A DNA stretch of 64,000 nucleotides from Devosia sp. Root413D1. GTDB lineage: Bacteria > Pseudomonadota > Alphaproteobacteria > Rhizobiales > Devosiaceae. The position numbers and the translations under genes are program-made. This document shows positions 8,218 through 17,135 of this stretch, piece after piece. The stretch spans positions 186,001-250,000 of the forward strand of contig NZ_LMEA01000008.1 of assembly GCF_001425235.1 (NCBI RefSeq), in the 5' to 3' direction. The notes below the pieces were generated by a model. That model saw nothing but the letters and a program-made list of their open reading frames with translations, made no database searches and was not told the DNA's origin. Numbering within the stretch: the first letter of the stretch is position 1; every line of letters starts with the position of its first letter.

Positions 8218-8612
8218 TGATGCGGATCTGGCACTTCTGCTTCATCATAGCCGCCGCGGCGGCGCTGGTCGGCATGAGTCTGGGCATCTTCATGGGGGCC
8301 AACGAGGATTTCACCCTCGCCCCCGTGCATGCCCACCTCAACCTGCTCGGCTGGATTTCGATGTTCCTCTACGGCCTTTACTACCGTGGGGGGCAGCATG
8401 CGCCCGGTCGCCTGGCCCGGCTGCAGGTCGGGATTGCGGCACTGGGTTTCCCGGGCATGACGGGAGGTCTCGCGATCCTGCTCACCGGCGGCGGCTCGGT
8501 CGCCTACGCGCTGGTGATGGCCGGCTCGATCCTGACCATCAGCTCGATGCTGCTGTTCATGGCCGTGCTGCTGCGCGATGCGTATCGCACCCGCCACGCC
8601 ACTGGCGCCTGA
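8217..8612 (+). CDS. Small four-helix membrane protein with heme-copper-oxidase-like motif
   Basis: The 131-residue protein has four membrane segments. Helix 2 carries VHAHLNLLGWISMFLYGLYY, which resembles the His-containing helix of cbb3/NO-reductase type subunit I. It is far too short to be a complete oxidase subunit. Similar short proteins are annotated cytochrome-c oxidase in databases on this motif alone. It may bind heme or copper, or help assemble a terminal oxidase; that is inference. The ATG at 8217 overlaps the preceding stop codon and a second ATG follows at once. Confidence 0.75.
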   Translation: MMRIWHFCFIIAAAAALVGMSLGIFMGANEDFTLAPVHAHLNLLGWISMFLYGLYYRGGQHAPGRLARLQVGIAALGFPGMTGGLAILLTGGGSVAYALVMAGSILTISSMLLFMAVLLRDAYRTRHATGA

Positions 8613-8661
8613 CGGCGAATTGCTGACACATGGATGGCCGGTCCACGGGCCGGCTACGTCG

Positions 8662-8928
8662 TCAATTGACGACATCCTTGTATTTGCAGCCTTTCTTCCG
8701 GAAGTCCGACATAGCCCGTTGGGCTGAGGTATAGGCCTCCTGACGCTGCTTGTTGGTTTTGTTCTTGGAGTAGTACGCCTCCATGTTGAGGTCGTAGATC
8801 TCGTAGATCGCTTTGCGCAGGGTGGTATTGTCCGTCGTCGATCCCGTATCCGATTTCTGCTCGGAGATCGCTGGCGCCACAAAAGCGAAGCTTGCTACCG
8901 CAACGGCAAATAGTACCGTTCTGGTCAT
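8662..8928 (-). CDS. Small exported protein of unknown function
   Basis: This 88-residue product has a clear signal peptide (VLFAVAVASFAFVAPAIS) and a mature, polar, helical region rich in Lys, Tyr and Ser, including AIYEIYDLNMEAYYSKNKTN. A single Cys follows near the end (KKGCKYKDVVN). I do not recognise the family. It stands alone between a convergent membrane protein gene and the uracil-DNA glycosylase gene. The region 8929-9087 upstream shows nothing I can name beyond an expected promoter. Confidence 0.7.
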   Translation of the reverse strand: MTRTVLFAVAVASFAFVAPAISEQKSDTGSTTDNTTLRKAIYEIYDLNMEAYYSKNKTNKQRQEAYTSAQRAMSDFRKKGCKYKDVVN

Positions 8929-9087
8929 GGCGTGATGTCCTTTGCTGCTCTGGGGAACTCCCGCGTACGTCTAGCCCGTGACGGCTGCCGCGAGGCCGGG
9001 GCGAGCAATCCTTTAGAATTATCAGTGCAGTCGTCGGGAATACAGCAGTGACATTGGCGTTTCGTTCCGGCAGCGCCAGCAGCGGAC

Positions 9088-9897
9088 CTAGCTGTCGATC
9101 GCCTGCTTCAAACTCAGCATGTCGCGCCAGGCCAGCGCCTTGCTGGCGGGGGTGCGCAGCAGATAGGCGGGGTGGAGCGTCGCCAGCGCCCGGGTCTGGT
9201 GGCTGTTGATCGTCAGGTCACACCACTGGCCGCGCATCCGAGTGATGCCGTTCTGGGTCTGGAACAGCGACTTGGTGGGCACGTTGCCGAGCGTCACCAG
9301 GAATTTTGGCGCCACCAGTTCAACCTGCCGCAGCAGGAACGGCGTGCAGAGCGCCATTTCTTCGGGCGAGGGGTCGCGGTTCCCCGGCGGGCGCCAGGGA
9401 ACCATGTTGGCGATGTAGACCTTGCTGCGGTCGAGCCCGATCGCAGCCAGCATGCGGTCGAGCAACTGCCCGGCCCGACCGACGAAGGGCTTGCCCTGCA
9501 GGTCCTCCTGCTCGCCAGGGCCTTCGCCCACCAGCATGATCTCCGATTCCGGGTTGCCGTCGGCGAACACCAGTTGCGTGGCGCGCTTCTTGAGGAGGCA
9601 CCCCTCATAGGCGTTCATCACGGCGCGCAATTCGTCGAGCGACTGCGCGCCCGCGGCCAGCGCCGTGGTTTCGGTCGGATCGGAGGTCAGCGAGATGGCG
9701 ATCGGCGCCGCGGCCGGAGCGGCAGTCGCCGCGACCGGTGCTTCCGGCGCCGGGATCGGCCGGGCGCGGGAGGGGGCGGTGGACGCCGCAAAGCGGTCGA
9801 CCGGCTCTTCACCGACGGCGAAATCGACCCCGACGGCGCGATACCAGTCGAGCGCCGCCCGGGCTTCGGCGTCATTTAGCGGTCGATTTTCGGACAT
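9088..9897 (-). CDS. Uracil-DNA glycosylase, family 4-like
   Basis: The 269-residue protein has an Ala/Pro-rich N-terminal linker (to about residue 85) and then a family 4/5 UDG core. Visible motifs are MLVGEGPGEQED (motif 1), GKPFVGRAGQLLDRML, ANMVPWRPPGNRDP, and LHPAYLLRTP (motif 2). It removes uracil from DNA to begin base-excision repair. Family 4 enzymes bind a 4Fe-4S cluster through four cysteines, beginning with a CxxC. Here the corresponding site is YEGCLLK with only one Cys; others are in EMALCTPFLL and GQWCDL. The cluster may be altered or absent. I chose the ATG at 9897 (MSENRPLND) over one five codons upstream. Confidence 0.9.
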   Translation of the reverse strand: MSENRPLNDAEARAALDWYRAVGVDFAVGEEPVDRFAASTAPSRARPIPAPEAPVAATAAPAAAPIAISLTSDPTETTALAAGAQSLDELRAVMNAYEGCLLKKRATQLVFADGNPESEIMLVGEGPGEQEDLQGKPFVGRAGQLLDRMLAAIGLDRSKVYIANMVPWRPPGNRDPSPEEMALCTPFLLRQVELVAPKFLVTLGNVPTKSLFQTQNGITRMRGQWCDLTINSHQTRALATLHPAYLLRTPASKALAWRDMLSLKQAIDS

Positions 9898-9938
9898 GGG
9901 TTCTGGTATCACAGCCCGCTTTCTCCCGCCATCCGTGA

Positions 9939-11603
9939 ATGGACCTGACCTTGGCCGACGCCGGCAATCGCGAGATCCTCGAGACCGATGTGCTGATCGT
10001 CGGGGCCGGTCCTGCGGGCCTCAGCGCCGCCATCCGGCTGAAGCAGGTGGCGCCGCAGCTTGCCGTCACAGTGGTGGAAAAGTCCGCCGAGCTGGGTGGG
10101 CACATCATCTCCGGCGCCGTGATGAATCCGGTGGGGCTCGATGCGCTGCTGCCGGGCTGGCGCGACATGGGAGCGCCGGTCGGCCCGGCGATGACGCGCG
10201 ACACCTTCCACTTCCTCACCGCCACGGCCGATATCGCGCTGCCGCAACTGATGATCCCGCCACAGATGCAGACGCCTGGCGCGGTGATCGTCAGCCTCGG
10301 CGATCTGGTGAAGTGGCTGGGCGAGCAGGCGCAGGGGCTCGGCGTCGATATCTTCCCGATGACGGCGGCGGTGGATGTACTGACCGGCGAAGGCGGCCGG
10401 ATCGAGGGCATCATCACCGGCGATCTCGGCGTCGATCATGCCGGCAACCCGAAATCCACCTACGCCGCCGGCATCGGCCTCAAGGCCAAGTACACCCTGA
10501 TCGGCGAAGGGGCGCGCGGTTCGCTCGCCAAACACCTGATCGGCCATTTCGGCCTCGCCGCCCGGCATGATCCGCAGCTCTACGGGCTGGGCATCAAGGA
10601 AGTATGGGAGATCGCACCGGATCGGCATGAGGCCGGGCGGGTCGATCACTATCTCGGCTTCCCGCTCGACAACGCCACCTCAGGCGGCGGCTTCGCCTAC
10701 CATGCTGCCGGCAACAAGCTCTACCTCGGTATCGCGGTGCATCTGAGCTACAGCGACCCGACGCTCTCGCCCTTCGGCGAGTTCCAGCGCTTCAAGACCC
10801 ATCCGGCGATTGCCCGGCTGCTCGAAGGCGGCCGGCGCTTGAGCTACGGCGCGCGGGCGATGACCTCGGGTGGGTTGCAATCCGTCCCCGATCTGGCGTT
10901 TCCGGGTGGCGCGCTGATCGGCTGCGCCGCCGGGTTCATGAACGTGCCGGCACTGAAGGCCATCCACAATGCCATCCGCTCGGGCATGGCGACTGCCGAT
11001 CGGGTCGCTGCGGCGATCGGCGAGGGCAGGGCGTACGATACGCTCGAGGGCCTGAACGAGAGCGTCCTGGCCACCGGCATCGGCGACGAGCTGAAGCGGG
11101 TCCGAAACGTCAAACCGTTCTGGTCGCGCTTCGGCACCTATCTCGGTGTGCTGCTGGGTGGCTTCGACATGTGGTGCGAGGCGCTGTTCCGCGTCTCGCC
11201 GTTCGGCACGCTGCGCCACGACAAGGCGGATTTTGCCAAGCTGCGGCCGCTCGCCGAGGTGACGCCGCGGCTCTATGCTCGGCCGGATGGCGCGACGACC
11301 TATGATCGTGCGGCCTCGGTCTATCTCGCCAATCTCAGCCACGACGAAGACCAGCCCGTGCATCTGAAGCTCGCCGATCCGGACCTGCCGGTGCGCGAGA
11401 ACCTGCCGCGCTACGGCGAGCCGGCGCCGCTTTATTGCCCGGCGGGGGTCTACGAGCTGGCCGAGGAGGGTGGGGCGCCGGTGTTCCGCATCCACGCCGC
11501 CAACTGCGTCCACTGCAAGACCTGCGACATCAAGGATCCCGCCCAGAACATCACCTGGGTACCGCCCGAGGGCGGCTCGGGGCCGAATTACTCGGGCATG
11601 TGA
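9939..11603 (+). CDS. Electron transfer flavoprotein-ubiquinone oxidoreductase
   Basis: At 554 residues this has the family's normal length. It shows the FAD-binding VLIVGAGPAGLSAAIRLK near the start, GGHIISGAVMNP, DMWCEALFRVSPFGTLRH in the middle, and a C-terminal 4Fe-4S region with NCVHCKTCDIKDPAQNITW, ending GGSGPNYSGM. The enzyme sits on the inner face of the cytoplasmic membrane and passes electrons from ETF, reduced by acyl-CoA and amine dehydrogenases, to ubiquinone. It is divergent from the glycosylase gene with about 40 bp between them, so the two promoters must overlap. No ETF subunit genes lie in the window. Confidence 0.96.
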   Translation: MDLTLADAGNREILETDVLIVGAGPAGLSAAIRLKQVAPQLAVTVVEKSAELGGHIISGAVMNPVGLDALLPGWRDMGAPVGPAMTRDTFHFLTATADIALPQLMIPPQMQTPGAVIVSLGDLVKWLGEQAQGLGVDIFPMTAAVDVLTGEGGRIEGIITGDLGVDHAGNPKSTYAAGIGLKAKYTLIGEGARGSLAKHLIGHFGLAARHDPQLYGLGIKEVWEIAPDRHEAGRVDHYLGFPLDNATSGGGFAYHAAGNKLYLGIAVHLSYSDPTLSPFGEFQRFKTHPAIARLLEGGRRLSYGARAMTSGGLQSVPDLAFPGGALIGCAAGFMNVPALKAIHNAIRSGMATADRVAAAIGEGRAYDTLEGLNESVLATGIGDELKRVRNVKPFWSRFGTYLGVLLGGFDMWCEALFRVSPFGTLRHDKADFAKLRPLAEVTPRLYARPDGATTYDRAASVYLANLSHDEDQPVHLKLADPDLPVRENLPRYGEPAPLYCPAGVYELAEEGGAPVFRIHAANCVHCKTCDIKDPAQNITWVPPEGGSGPNYSGM

Positions 11604-11771
11604 GGACAGTCTCATAGGCTGGCGCGGGCCACAGCCACCGGCGTTCCGGGCATCCAACTGACCTTGGAATCCTCACTTCATTGTGCCTGCCTCTTGCGGC
11701 GCAGTCGCAAAATCGCCCATGTTTCTTGGGCTAGTCAGCCGCTTCCTGCCTTCTCGGAGATATCGAGCCTC

Positions 11772-13511
11772 GTGACCCACAAAGCCCGTCTCGCTTCCGG
11801 CGTCCTTCTCGCCGTCGCGCTCACCATCGGCGGCGCCGCGGCGCTCGAATCGAGTGCGGCCTTCCCGCTGATGGATCAGAGTGTGACCGGCAGCTATCTG
11901 GCCGGCCGGCAGGCGCTTTCCGACCTCAGGACCGAAGACGCCGCGCGCTATTTCCGCGCTGCCGCGGAAGGCGACTGGGACAATCCGATCATCGTCGAGC
12001 GGAGCTTCATCGCCTATGCTGCGAACGGGCAGGTGTCGGATGCCTCGCGCGTCGCCAAGCACCTGCTCGAGCTCAGTGCTCCCAACGACCTTGCGAGCCT
12101 CGTCATCGGCACCGAGGCGATGAAGCAGCGTCGGTACGCCGCGGCGGCCAAGGAACTCGAGAATGTCGGTGGCGACACTTTCGCCGGCATCACCGGCGGG
12201 CTGCTGCGCGCCTGGGCGCTGCTCGGCGACGGCAAAAAGACTGAAGCCAACAACGTGCTCGACGAGATCGGGCAGGGCGGGCTCGAGGACTTTCTGGTCT
12301 TCCACCGGGCGCTGATGGCCGATGTCGAGGGGGACAACAAGGCGGCGCTGGAGTTCGCCGCCAAGGCCTATGAAGCCGACCCGTTCGTCGCGCGCATCGT
12401 CGAGGCCTATTCGCGCATGCTGGGCAATGCCGGCCGCTTCGATGAAGCCGAGAAGGTGATCGCCAAGTTCGAGTCCGAAGGGCTGGATCATCCGCTGATC
12501 GCTGCCGTAAAGGCCAAGATCGATAACAAGCAGCGGCCGGGCGTGTTCGCCGCCGATGTGCAGGCGGGCGCCGCCGAGATGTTCCACTCGGTGGGCGTGG
12601 CGCTGGCGCGTGAGGGGAGCCCGGATGTGTCCGCGGTGTTCCTGCAGCTGGGCATGTATCTCGACCCCAAGTCCGACGTCATCGACCTGGTCTATGGCCA
12701 GTTGCTGGACGGCGCCGGCCAGCACGATGCGGCCAACGCCATCTACGACAAGCTGCCGGCGGATTCGCCGATGAAGCCGATGGCAGTGGTGCGCGTCGCC
12801 GAGAACCTCAGCGCCACTGGCAACCGCGACGAAGCGCTGCGCCGGCTGGGCAATATCGTCGCGACGAACCCCAATGATCTCGAGGCCCTGTCGGTGCTCG
12901 GCGACATGCAGCGCGCCGCGCAGAAATATGCCGAGGCCGCCGACACCTATACCAAGGCGCTTGATGTCGCCGGCGGCGATGCCCCGGGCGATTGGCGCTT
13001 CTACTACGTGCGCGGCATAGCCTTCGAGCGCGCCAAGCAGTGGGACAAGGCCGAGGTCGATTTCAAGCGCGCGCTCGAGCTGAACCCCGACCAGCCGCAG
13101 GTGTTGAACTATCTCGGCTATAGCTGGGTCGATCAGGGGGTGAACCTGATGCCGGCGCTCGACATGATCGAGAAGGCCGTCGCCGCCGCGCCGAACGATG
13201 GCTACATCATCGATAGCCTGGGCTGGGCCTTCTTTCGCCTCGGCCGCTTCGATGATGCGGTCAAGCAACTCGAAATGGCGGTGCAGCTGCGCTCGACCGA
13301 CCCCGAAATCAACGACCATCTCGGCGATGCCTATTGGCGCGCCGGCCGCAAGCTCGAAGCGAAGTTCCAGTGGAACATCGCCGCTGCCGTCGACCAGGAA
13401 GGGGCGGTGAAGGAGCGGGTGGCGAAGAAACTCGCCGGCGGCCTCGATGCCGTGGCGCCAGCCCCCGATGCCGGCCCGGTAGCGGAAGGTCAGGCTGCGC
13501 CCGCCCAGTAG
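11772..13511 (+). CDS. Exported tetratricopeptide repeat protein
   Basis: From a GTG at 11772 (GGAG about 11 bases upstream) the product is 579 residues. It has a signal sequence (ASGVLLAVALTIGGAAALES) and then TPR repeats over nearly its whole length, for example YYVRGIAFERAKQWDKAEVD and INDHLGDAYWRAGRKLEAK. The frame is open further upstream, to 11664, but those residues look non-coding. TPR proteins of this type in alphaproteobacteria act as periplasmic scaffolds; no partner is evident. The stop is one base before the ispE ATG, so they share a transcript. Confidence 0.88.
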   Translation: MTHKARLASGVLLAVALTIGGAAALESSAAFPLMDQSVTGSYLAGRQALSDLRTEDAARYFRAAAEGDWDNPIIVERSFIAYAANGQVSDASRVAKHLLELSAPNDLASLVIGTEAMKQRRYAAAAKELENVGGDTFAGITGGLLRAWALLGDGKKTEANNVLDEIGQGGLEDFLVFHRALMADVEGDNKAALEFAAKAYEADPFVARIVEAYSRMLGNAGRFDEAEKVIAKFESEGLDHPLIAAVKAKIDNKQRPGVFAADVQAGAAEMFHSVGVALAREGSPDVSAVFLQLGMYLDPKSDVIDLVYGQLLDGAGQHDAANAIYDKLPADSPMKPMAVVRVAENLSATGNRDEALRRLGNIVATNPNDLEALSVLGDMQRAAQKYAEAADTYTKALDVAGGDAPGDWRFYYVRGIAFERAKQWDKAEVDFKRALELNPDQPQVLNYLGYSWVDQGVNLMPALDMIEKAVAAAPNDGYIIDSLGWAFFRLGRFDDAVKQLEMAVQLRSTDPEINDHLGDAYWRAGRKLEAKFQWNIAAAVDQEGAVKERVAKKLAGGLDAVAPAPDAGPVAEGQAAPAQ

Positions 13512-13512
13512 C

Positions 13513-14388
13513 ATGCTGCAAGGCACTGTCTCCGAGGCGGCTCCCGCCAAGGTCAACCTGGCCTTGCATGTGACCGGCAGGCGCGCCGACGGTTACCACG
13601 AGCTCGAGAGCCTGGTGGTGTTCGTCGATGTCGCCGACGAGGTGTCGGCGCATCCGGCCAAGGCCGACCGGCTGCGCGTCACCGGCCCGTTTGCGGCGGC
13701 AGCGGGCGGTGGTGATTCCAACCTTGTGATGCGCGCCGTGAAGGCGTTCCGCACCCGCTGGCCGGGCCGCCTGCCGGATGGTCTCGATATCGCACTCACC
13801 AAGAACCTGCCGGTCGCGGCGGGGATCGGCGGCGGCTCGGCCGATGCTGCCGCGATGCTCCGCCTGCTGGCCGGCATGGCAGGCGGCGACCTCGAACTCG
13901 TCGAGCTCAGTGCGCTGGCGCTGACGCTTGGCGCGGACGTGCCCGTATGCCTCTTGTCGCAACCCTCAGAGGTGCGCGGCGTCGGCGAGATCATCCACCC
14001 GCTGCGCAGCTTTCCGGCGACCCACCTGGTGCTGGTCAATCCACTGGTGCCGGTAGTCACCGCCGATGTGTTCCGCCGGCTCGAGCAGCGCAGCAACCCG
14101 CCGATGCCCGCCTTGCCGCAGCCGCTGACCCGGCCGGCGCAGCTCGGGCTGTGGCTGGCCGAGACCCGCAACGACCTCGAGCTAGCCGCCATCGGCCTGG
14201 TGCCGGCGATCGGCGAACTGCTGCGCCAGATGCGGGTGCTCGATGGTTGCGCGCTGGCCCGCATGTCGGGCTCGGGCGGCACCGTGTTCGGCCTGTTCGG
14301 CTCGGCCGCCCAGGCGCACCAGGCCGCGCACGACATGCGGGCAAGATACCCCCAGTTCTGGGTGGCCGCGGCGCCGGTGATCAGCTGA
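13513..14388 (+). CDS. ispE: 4-diphosphocytidyl-2-C-methyl-D-erythritol kinase
   Basis: The 291-residue GHMP kinase has APAKVNLALHVTGRRADGYHE cut into its two signatures, PAKVNLALHV and RRADGYHELES. The ATP loop is LPVAAGIGGGSADAAAMLR, and the C-terminal glycine motif is ARMSGSGGTVFGLF. It phosphorylates CDP-methylerythritol in the MEP pathway of isoprenoid synthesis. Two other isoprenoid genes, a polyprenyl diphosphate synthase and ispH, are in this window but in separate transcripts. A hairpin terminator follows eight bases after the stop. Confidence 0.96.
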   Translation: MLQGTVSEAAPAKVNLALHVTGRRADGYHELESLVVFVDVADEVSAHPAKADRLRVTGPFAAAAGGGDSNLVMRAVKAFRTRWPGRLPDGLDIALTKNLPVAAGIGGGSADAAAMLRLLAGMAGGDLELVELSALALTLGADVPVCLLSQPSEVRGVGEIIHPLRSFPATHLVLVNPLVPVVTADVFRRLEQRSNPPMPALPQPLTRPAQLGLWLAETRNDLELAAIGLVPAIGELLRQMRVLDGCALARMSGSGGTVFGLFGSAAQAHQAAHDMRARYPQFWVAAAPVIS

Positions 14389-14396
14389 AACGACAA

Positions 14397-14414
14397 CGGC
14401 CCCCGAAGGGGCCG
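14397..14414. terminator. Hairpin terminator between ispE and the porin gene
   Basis: CGGCCCC and GGGGCCG form a seven-pair GC stem around a CGAA tetraloop. It lies between two convergent genes and could stop transcription in both directions. No long U-tract follows on either strand. Confidence 0.65.
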
Positions 14415-14440
14415 CTGCGAAACTTGCTGATCGGAACGGA

Positions 14441-15106
14441 TCAGAAGTGGAAGTTCACGCCGGCCTTTACGGTGTGGGTCGTGAAACCCGTATCCACCGG
14501 CAAGGCGCCAAGGAAGTAGTCATAGGTCACGGCGCCGTAGTCAGCGTAGTTGTATTCGAGCTTGGCGGAGACGTTCTCGCTGACCATTGCTTCGGCGCCA
14601 ACGCCAACAGTCCAGCCAACATGAGTCTCAGTGACATCGTCGATCAGGAACACCTCGCCGGTGCTATTGGCAACGGCCACGCCAGCCGTGGCGTAAAGCA
14701 AGACCGCGTCCCACGCATAGCCGAGGCGGCCACGCAGCGAGGCAGTCCAATTGATGGTGCGATTGGCCGGGATGCTCAGATCTTCACCGTAGATGCTGGC
14801 CAGTGCCACGTCGCCCTCAATACCGAAGACGACGTTGTCCATCTGCCAGTTGTAACCGCCCTGAACACCGACCGAGAAGCCGTCGAGGTCATACGAGCCG
14901 TCCGGCGGCCCGCCACCAGCGATCTCCCAATTGACAGTGCCGGCGCTCCAGCCAATGTTGCCGCCGACATAAGCGCCGGTCCAGTCACCAAGCGCTGCAA
15001 TCTCCGCCACCGGGGCATCTTCAACAATCAGGTCTGCTGCGTTCGCGACGCCTGCCGCGCTCAACAGTAATACGCTTGAGAATACAATCTTCGTCTTGGT
15101 CCACAT
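14441..15106 (-). CDS. Omp25/31-like outer membrane beta-barrel protein
   Basis: The 221-residue product has a signal peptide (VLLLSAAGVANAADLIVE). An eight-stranded barrel pattern follows with the family hallmarks WTGAYVGGNIGWSAG, GVQGGYNWQMDNVVFGIEGD, LRGRLGYAW and the terminal aromatic VKAGVNFHF. These porin-family proteins are abundant surface proteins of Hyphomicrobiales (Omp25/Omp31 of Brucella). The gene stands alone. Bases 15107-15207 upstream should contain its promoter. Confidence 0.93.
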   Translation of the reverse strand: MWTKTKIVFSSVLLLSAAGVANAADLIVEDAPVAEIAALGDWTGAYVGGNIGWSAGTVNWEIAGGGPPDGSYDLDGFSVGVQGGYNWQMDNVVFGIEGDVALASIYGEDLSIPANRTINWTASLRGRLGYAWDAVLLYATAGVAVANSTGEVFLIDDVTETHVGWTVGVGAEAMVSENVSAKLEYNYADYGAVTYDYFLGALPVDTGFTTHTVKAGVNFHF

Positions 15107-15207
15107 AGTCGTCTCCCCATTCCGATGTCCCCTGATACGAGGGCGGAATAGCGGAGTCTAATCACATGTGGCGGGACTCAGTGCAAAACGGGGCGAGATG
15201 TTGCACG

Positions 15208-15227
15208 GCGGCCACAATGTTGGCCGC
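15208..15227 (-). terminator. Possible hairpin terminator of the polyprenyl synthase gene
   Basis: GCGGCCA, a six-base loop and TGGCCGC form a seven-pair stem about 25 bases past the polyprenyl synthase stop codon on the minus strand. No U-tract follows, so the role is tentative. Confidence 0.35.
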
Positions 15228-15252
15228 GGTGCCGCAGTGCTGGCGATAAGTA

Positions 15253-16272
15253 CTAGTACGCGCGGGCGACGGTGAACTCGGCGATGTCGCCGAGCAGGGC
15301 CTTCATCTCGCCGGGCGGCAGCGGCTTGAGCGCTTCGCGGGCGCGGTGGGCGTGGGTAAACGCCTGCTCGATGGTGCGGCCCAGTGTGTCGTAGCGCTCG
15401 AAGATCGCCACCACCTGCTTGAGCTGTGCTTCGCCGGCATCGACAGAGCCCAGCGTCTTGGCGATGATCTCGCGCTCGGCCGGTGTCGCCTGCTGCAGGG
15501 CGAGGATCACCGGCAGGGTCATCTTGCCCTCGCGCAGGTCATCGCCGGTATTCTTGCCGAGCGTGCCGGCCTCGCCGCGATAGTCGAGCACGTCGTCGAC
15601 CAGCTGGAAGGCGAAACCGAGCTCGCGGCCGTAGCGGTGGAGCGCCTCGCGGCCCACGGCGTCGGCGCCACCGGCCATGGCGCCCACTTCGGTCGCCGCT
15701 TCAAACAGCTTGGCGGTCTTGGCGCCGATCACTTCGTCATAGTCGGCGGCGCTGGCGCTGAGATCGCGGGTCTTGGCGAGCTGCAGCACTTCGCCCTCGG
15801 CGATGATGGTCGCGGCCTCGGCGATCACCTTGAGCGCGGCGATGTTGCCGGTATCGACCATCATCATGAAGGCCTGCCCGAGCAGGAAATCGCCGACCAG
15901 GACGCTTGCCTGGTTGCCCCACTTCATGCGTGCGGCGGCGCGACCGCGGCGCATGTCGCTCTCATCGACCACGTCATCGTGGAGCAGCGTGGCATTGTGC
16001 ATGAACTCGACCGCGGCGGCGAAGTTGACCTCGCTGCCATTGGCCTTGCCGAACAGCATGGCCGCCGCGATCGTCAGCATCGGCCTCAGGCGCTTGCCGC
16101 CGGAATCGATCAGGTAACGCGCCACCTCGGGCACCAGCTCGACATGCGAACTGGCCCTTTCGAGGATCATCGCATTGACCCGATCCATGCCCGGCCGGGT
16201 CGCGTCGAGCAGCCGGTCGAGCGCGCCGGCGCTGGTCATCGCCTCGTTTGCCGCTGCAGCCGATAGAGCCAT
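15253..16272 (-). CDS. Polyprenyl (octaprenyl/decaprenyl) diphosphate synthase
   Basis: The 339-residue trans-prenyltransferase has the first Asp-rich motif in LLHDDVVDESDMRRGRAA and the second in FQLVDDVLDYRGEAGTLGKN, with GGKRLRPML upstream. Large residues before the first motif are absent (MHNATL), consistent with a long-chain product. In alphaproteobacteria such enzymes make the side chain of ubiquinone, commonly ten isoprene units; chain length cannot be read with certainty here. It is divergent from the methyltransferase gene at 16343 across 70 bp that must hold both promoters. Confidence 0.94.
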   Translation of the reverse strand: MALSAAAANEAMTSAGALDRLLDATRPGMDRVNAMILERASSHVELVPEVARYLIDSGGKRLRPMLTIAAAMLFGKANGSEVNFAAAVEFMHNATLLHDDVVDESDMRRGRAAARMKWGNQASVLVGDFLLGQAFMMMVDTGNIAALKVIAEAATIIAEGEVLQLAKTRDLSASAADYDEVIGAKTAKLFEAATEVGAMAGGADAVGREALHRYGRELGFAFQLVDDVLDYRGEAGTLGKNTGDDLREGKMTLPVILALQQATPAEREIIAKTLGSVDAGEAQLKQVVAIFERYDTLGRTIEQAFTHAHRAREALKPLPPGEMKALLGDIAEFTVARAY

Positions 16273-16342
16273 GAAATCCCCGGTTTGAGCTACGCATCCG
16301 GCACCCTATAGTCGGGCGCCTGCGAACTGTCGCGATGGTGCG

Positions 16343-17125
16343 ATGTCCCTAGACGAAGCCACTGATCTTGTAAAACAACAAACGCTGACGCGCGACGCCT
16401 TTTTGGGTGGCCGCCTCACCGTGTCGCAGCCGGAAAAAGGGTTTCGAGCCGGGTTGGACTCGGTGCTGCTCGGGGCCGCTATACGTGCCAATGCGCATAG
16501 CCTGCTCGACCTTGGGGCCGGGGCTGGTACTGCGTCACTGGTGGCTATGGCCGACCTGCCGCAGCTCCACGCGACGCTGCTGGAAGCCGATCCGGGGATG
16601 GCCGCGCTGGCCGGCCTCAATGCTCACGGCAACGGCATGGCCGAGCGCGCCAGGGTGCTGACGCTCGACCTGACGGCGCCCGGCCGGCTGCGGGCCGCTG
16701 CGGGGCTTACCGCCGACCATTTCAGCACCGTCATCGCCAACCCGCCCTTCTTCGATCCAGCGCGAGGCTCCGCGCCGACCCGCGCCCGGGCTGGCGCGCG
16801 GCACATGGATGATGCTGCGCTCGACAAATGGGTGAAGACCGCGGCGACCCACGCCGCGCCGGGTGGCGAGGTAATCTTCATCCACGTCGCCGAGGCGCTG
16901 CCGCTGCTTTTGGCGGCGTTCACCCAGCGCTTCGGCGCCGTCGCTGTGTTGCCCCTGCTGCCGCGCGAGGGCGAGGCGGCCAGCCGGGTGCTGATCCGTG
17001 GCATCAAGGGCTCGCGCGCCCCGTTCGCCTTGCTGGCGGCGCGGGCGATGCACGAAGCCGAGGGGCGCGGCTTCCGGCCGGAGTTCGACGCCATCTTCCG
17101 CGGCACCGCGCGCCTCATCTGGTAA
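16343..17125 (+). CDS. TrmN6-like methyltransferase
   Basis: The 260-residue protein has the SAM-binding motif LLDLGAGAGTASLVAM, an acidic residue after strand 2 (TLLEADPGMAALA), and the N6-adenine/protein-glutamine motif NPPFFDP. The N-terminal DAFLGGRLTVSQPEKGFRAG is typical of the tRNA1(Val) A37 N6-methyltransferase group (YfiC/TrmN6). It probably methylates an adenine in tRNA; the exact target is inferred from family. It is first in a likely run of genes with the S49 peptidase downstream. Confidence 0.85.
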   Translation: MSLDEATDLVKQQTLTRDAFLGGRLTVSQPEKGFRAGLDSVLLGAAIRANAHSLLDLGAGAGTASLVAMADLPQLHATLLEADPGMAALAGLNAHGNGMAERARVLTLDLTAPGRLRAAAGLTADHFSTVIANPPFFDPARGSAPTRARAGARHMDDAALDKWVKTAATHAAPGGEVIFIHVAEALPLLLAAFTQRFGAVAVLPLLPREGEAASRVLIRGIKGSRAPFALLAARAMHEAEGRGFRPEFDAIFRGTARLIW

Positions 17126-17135
17126 TCCCGGCGCG

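Noticed and set aside
11673-13556. A 627-residue minus-strand frame antisense to the TPR gene
   Set aside because: Composition (His/Arg/Gly-rich, no domain) is typical of antisense frames in high-GC genes; the plus strand encodes clear TPR repeats.
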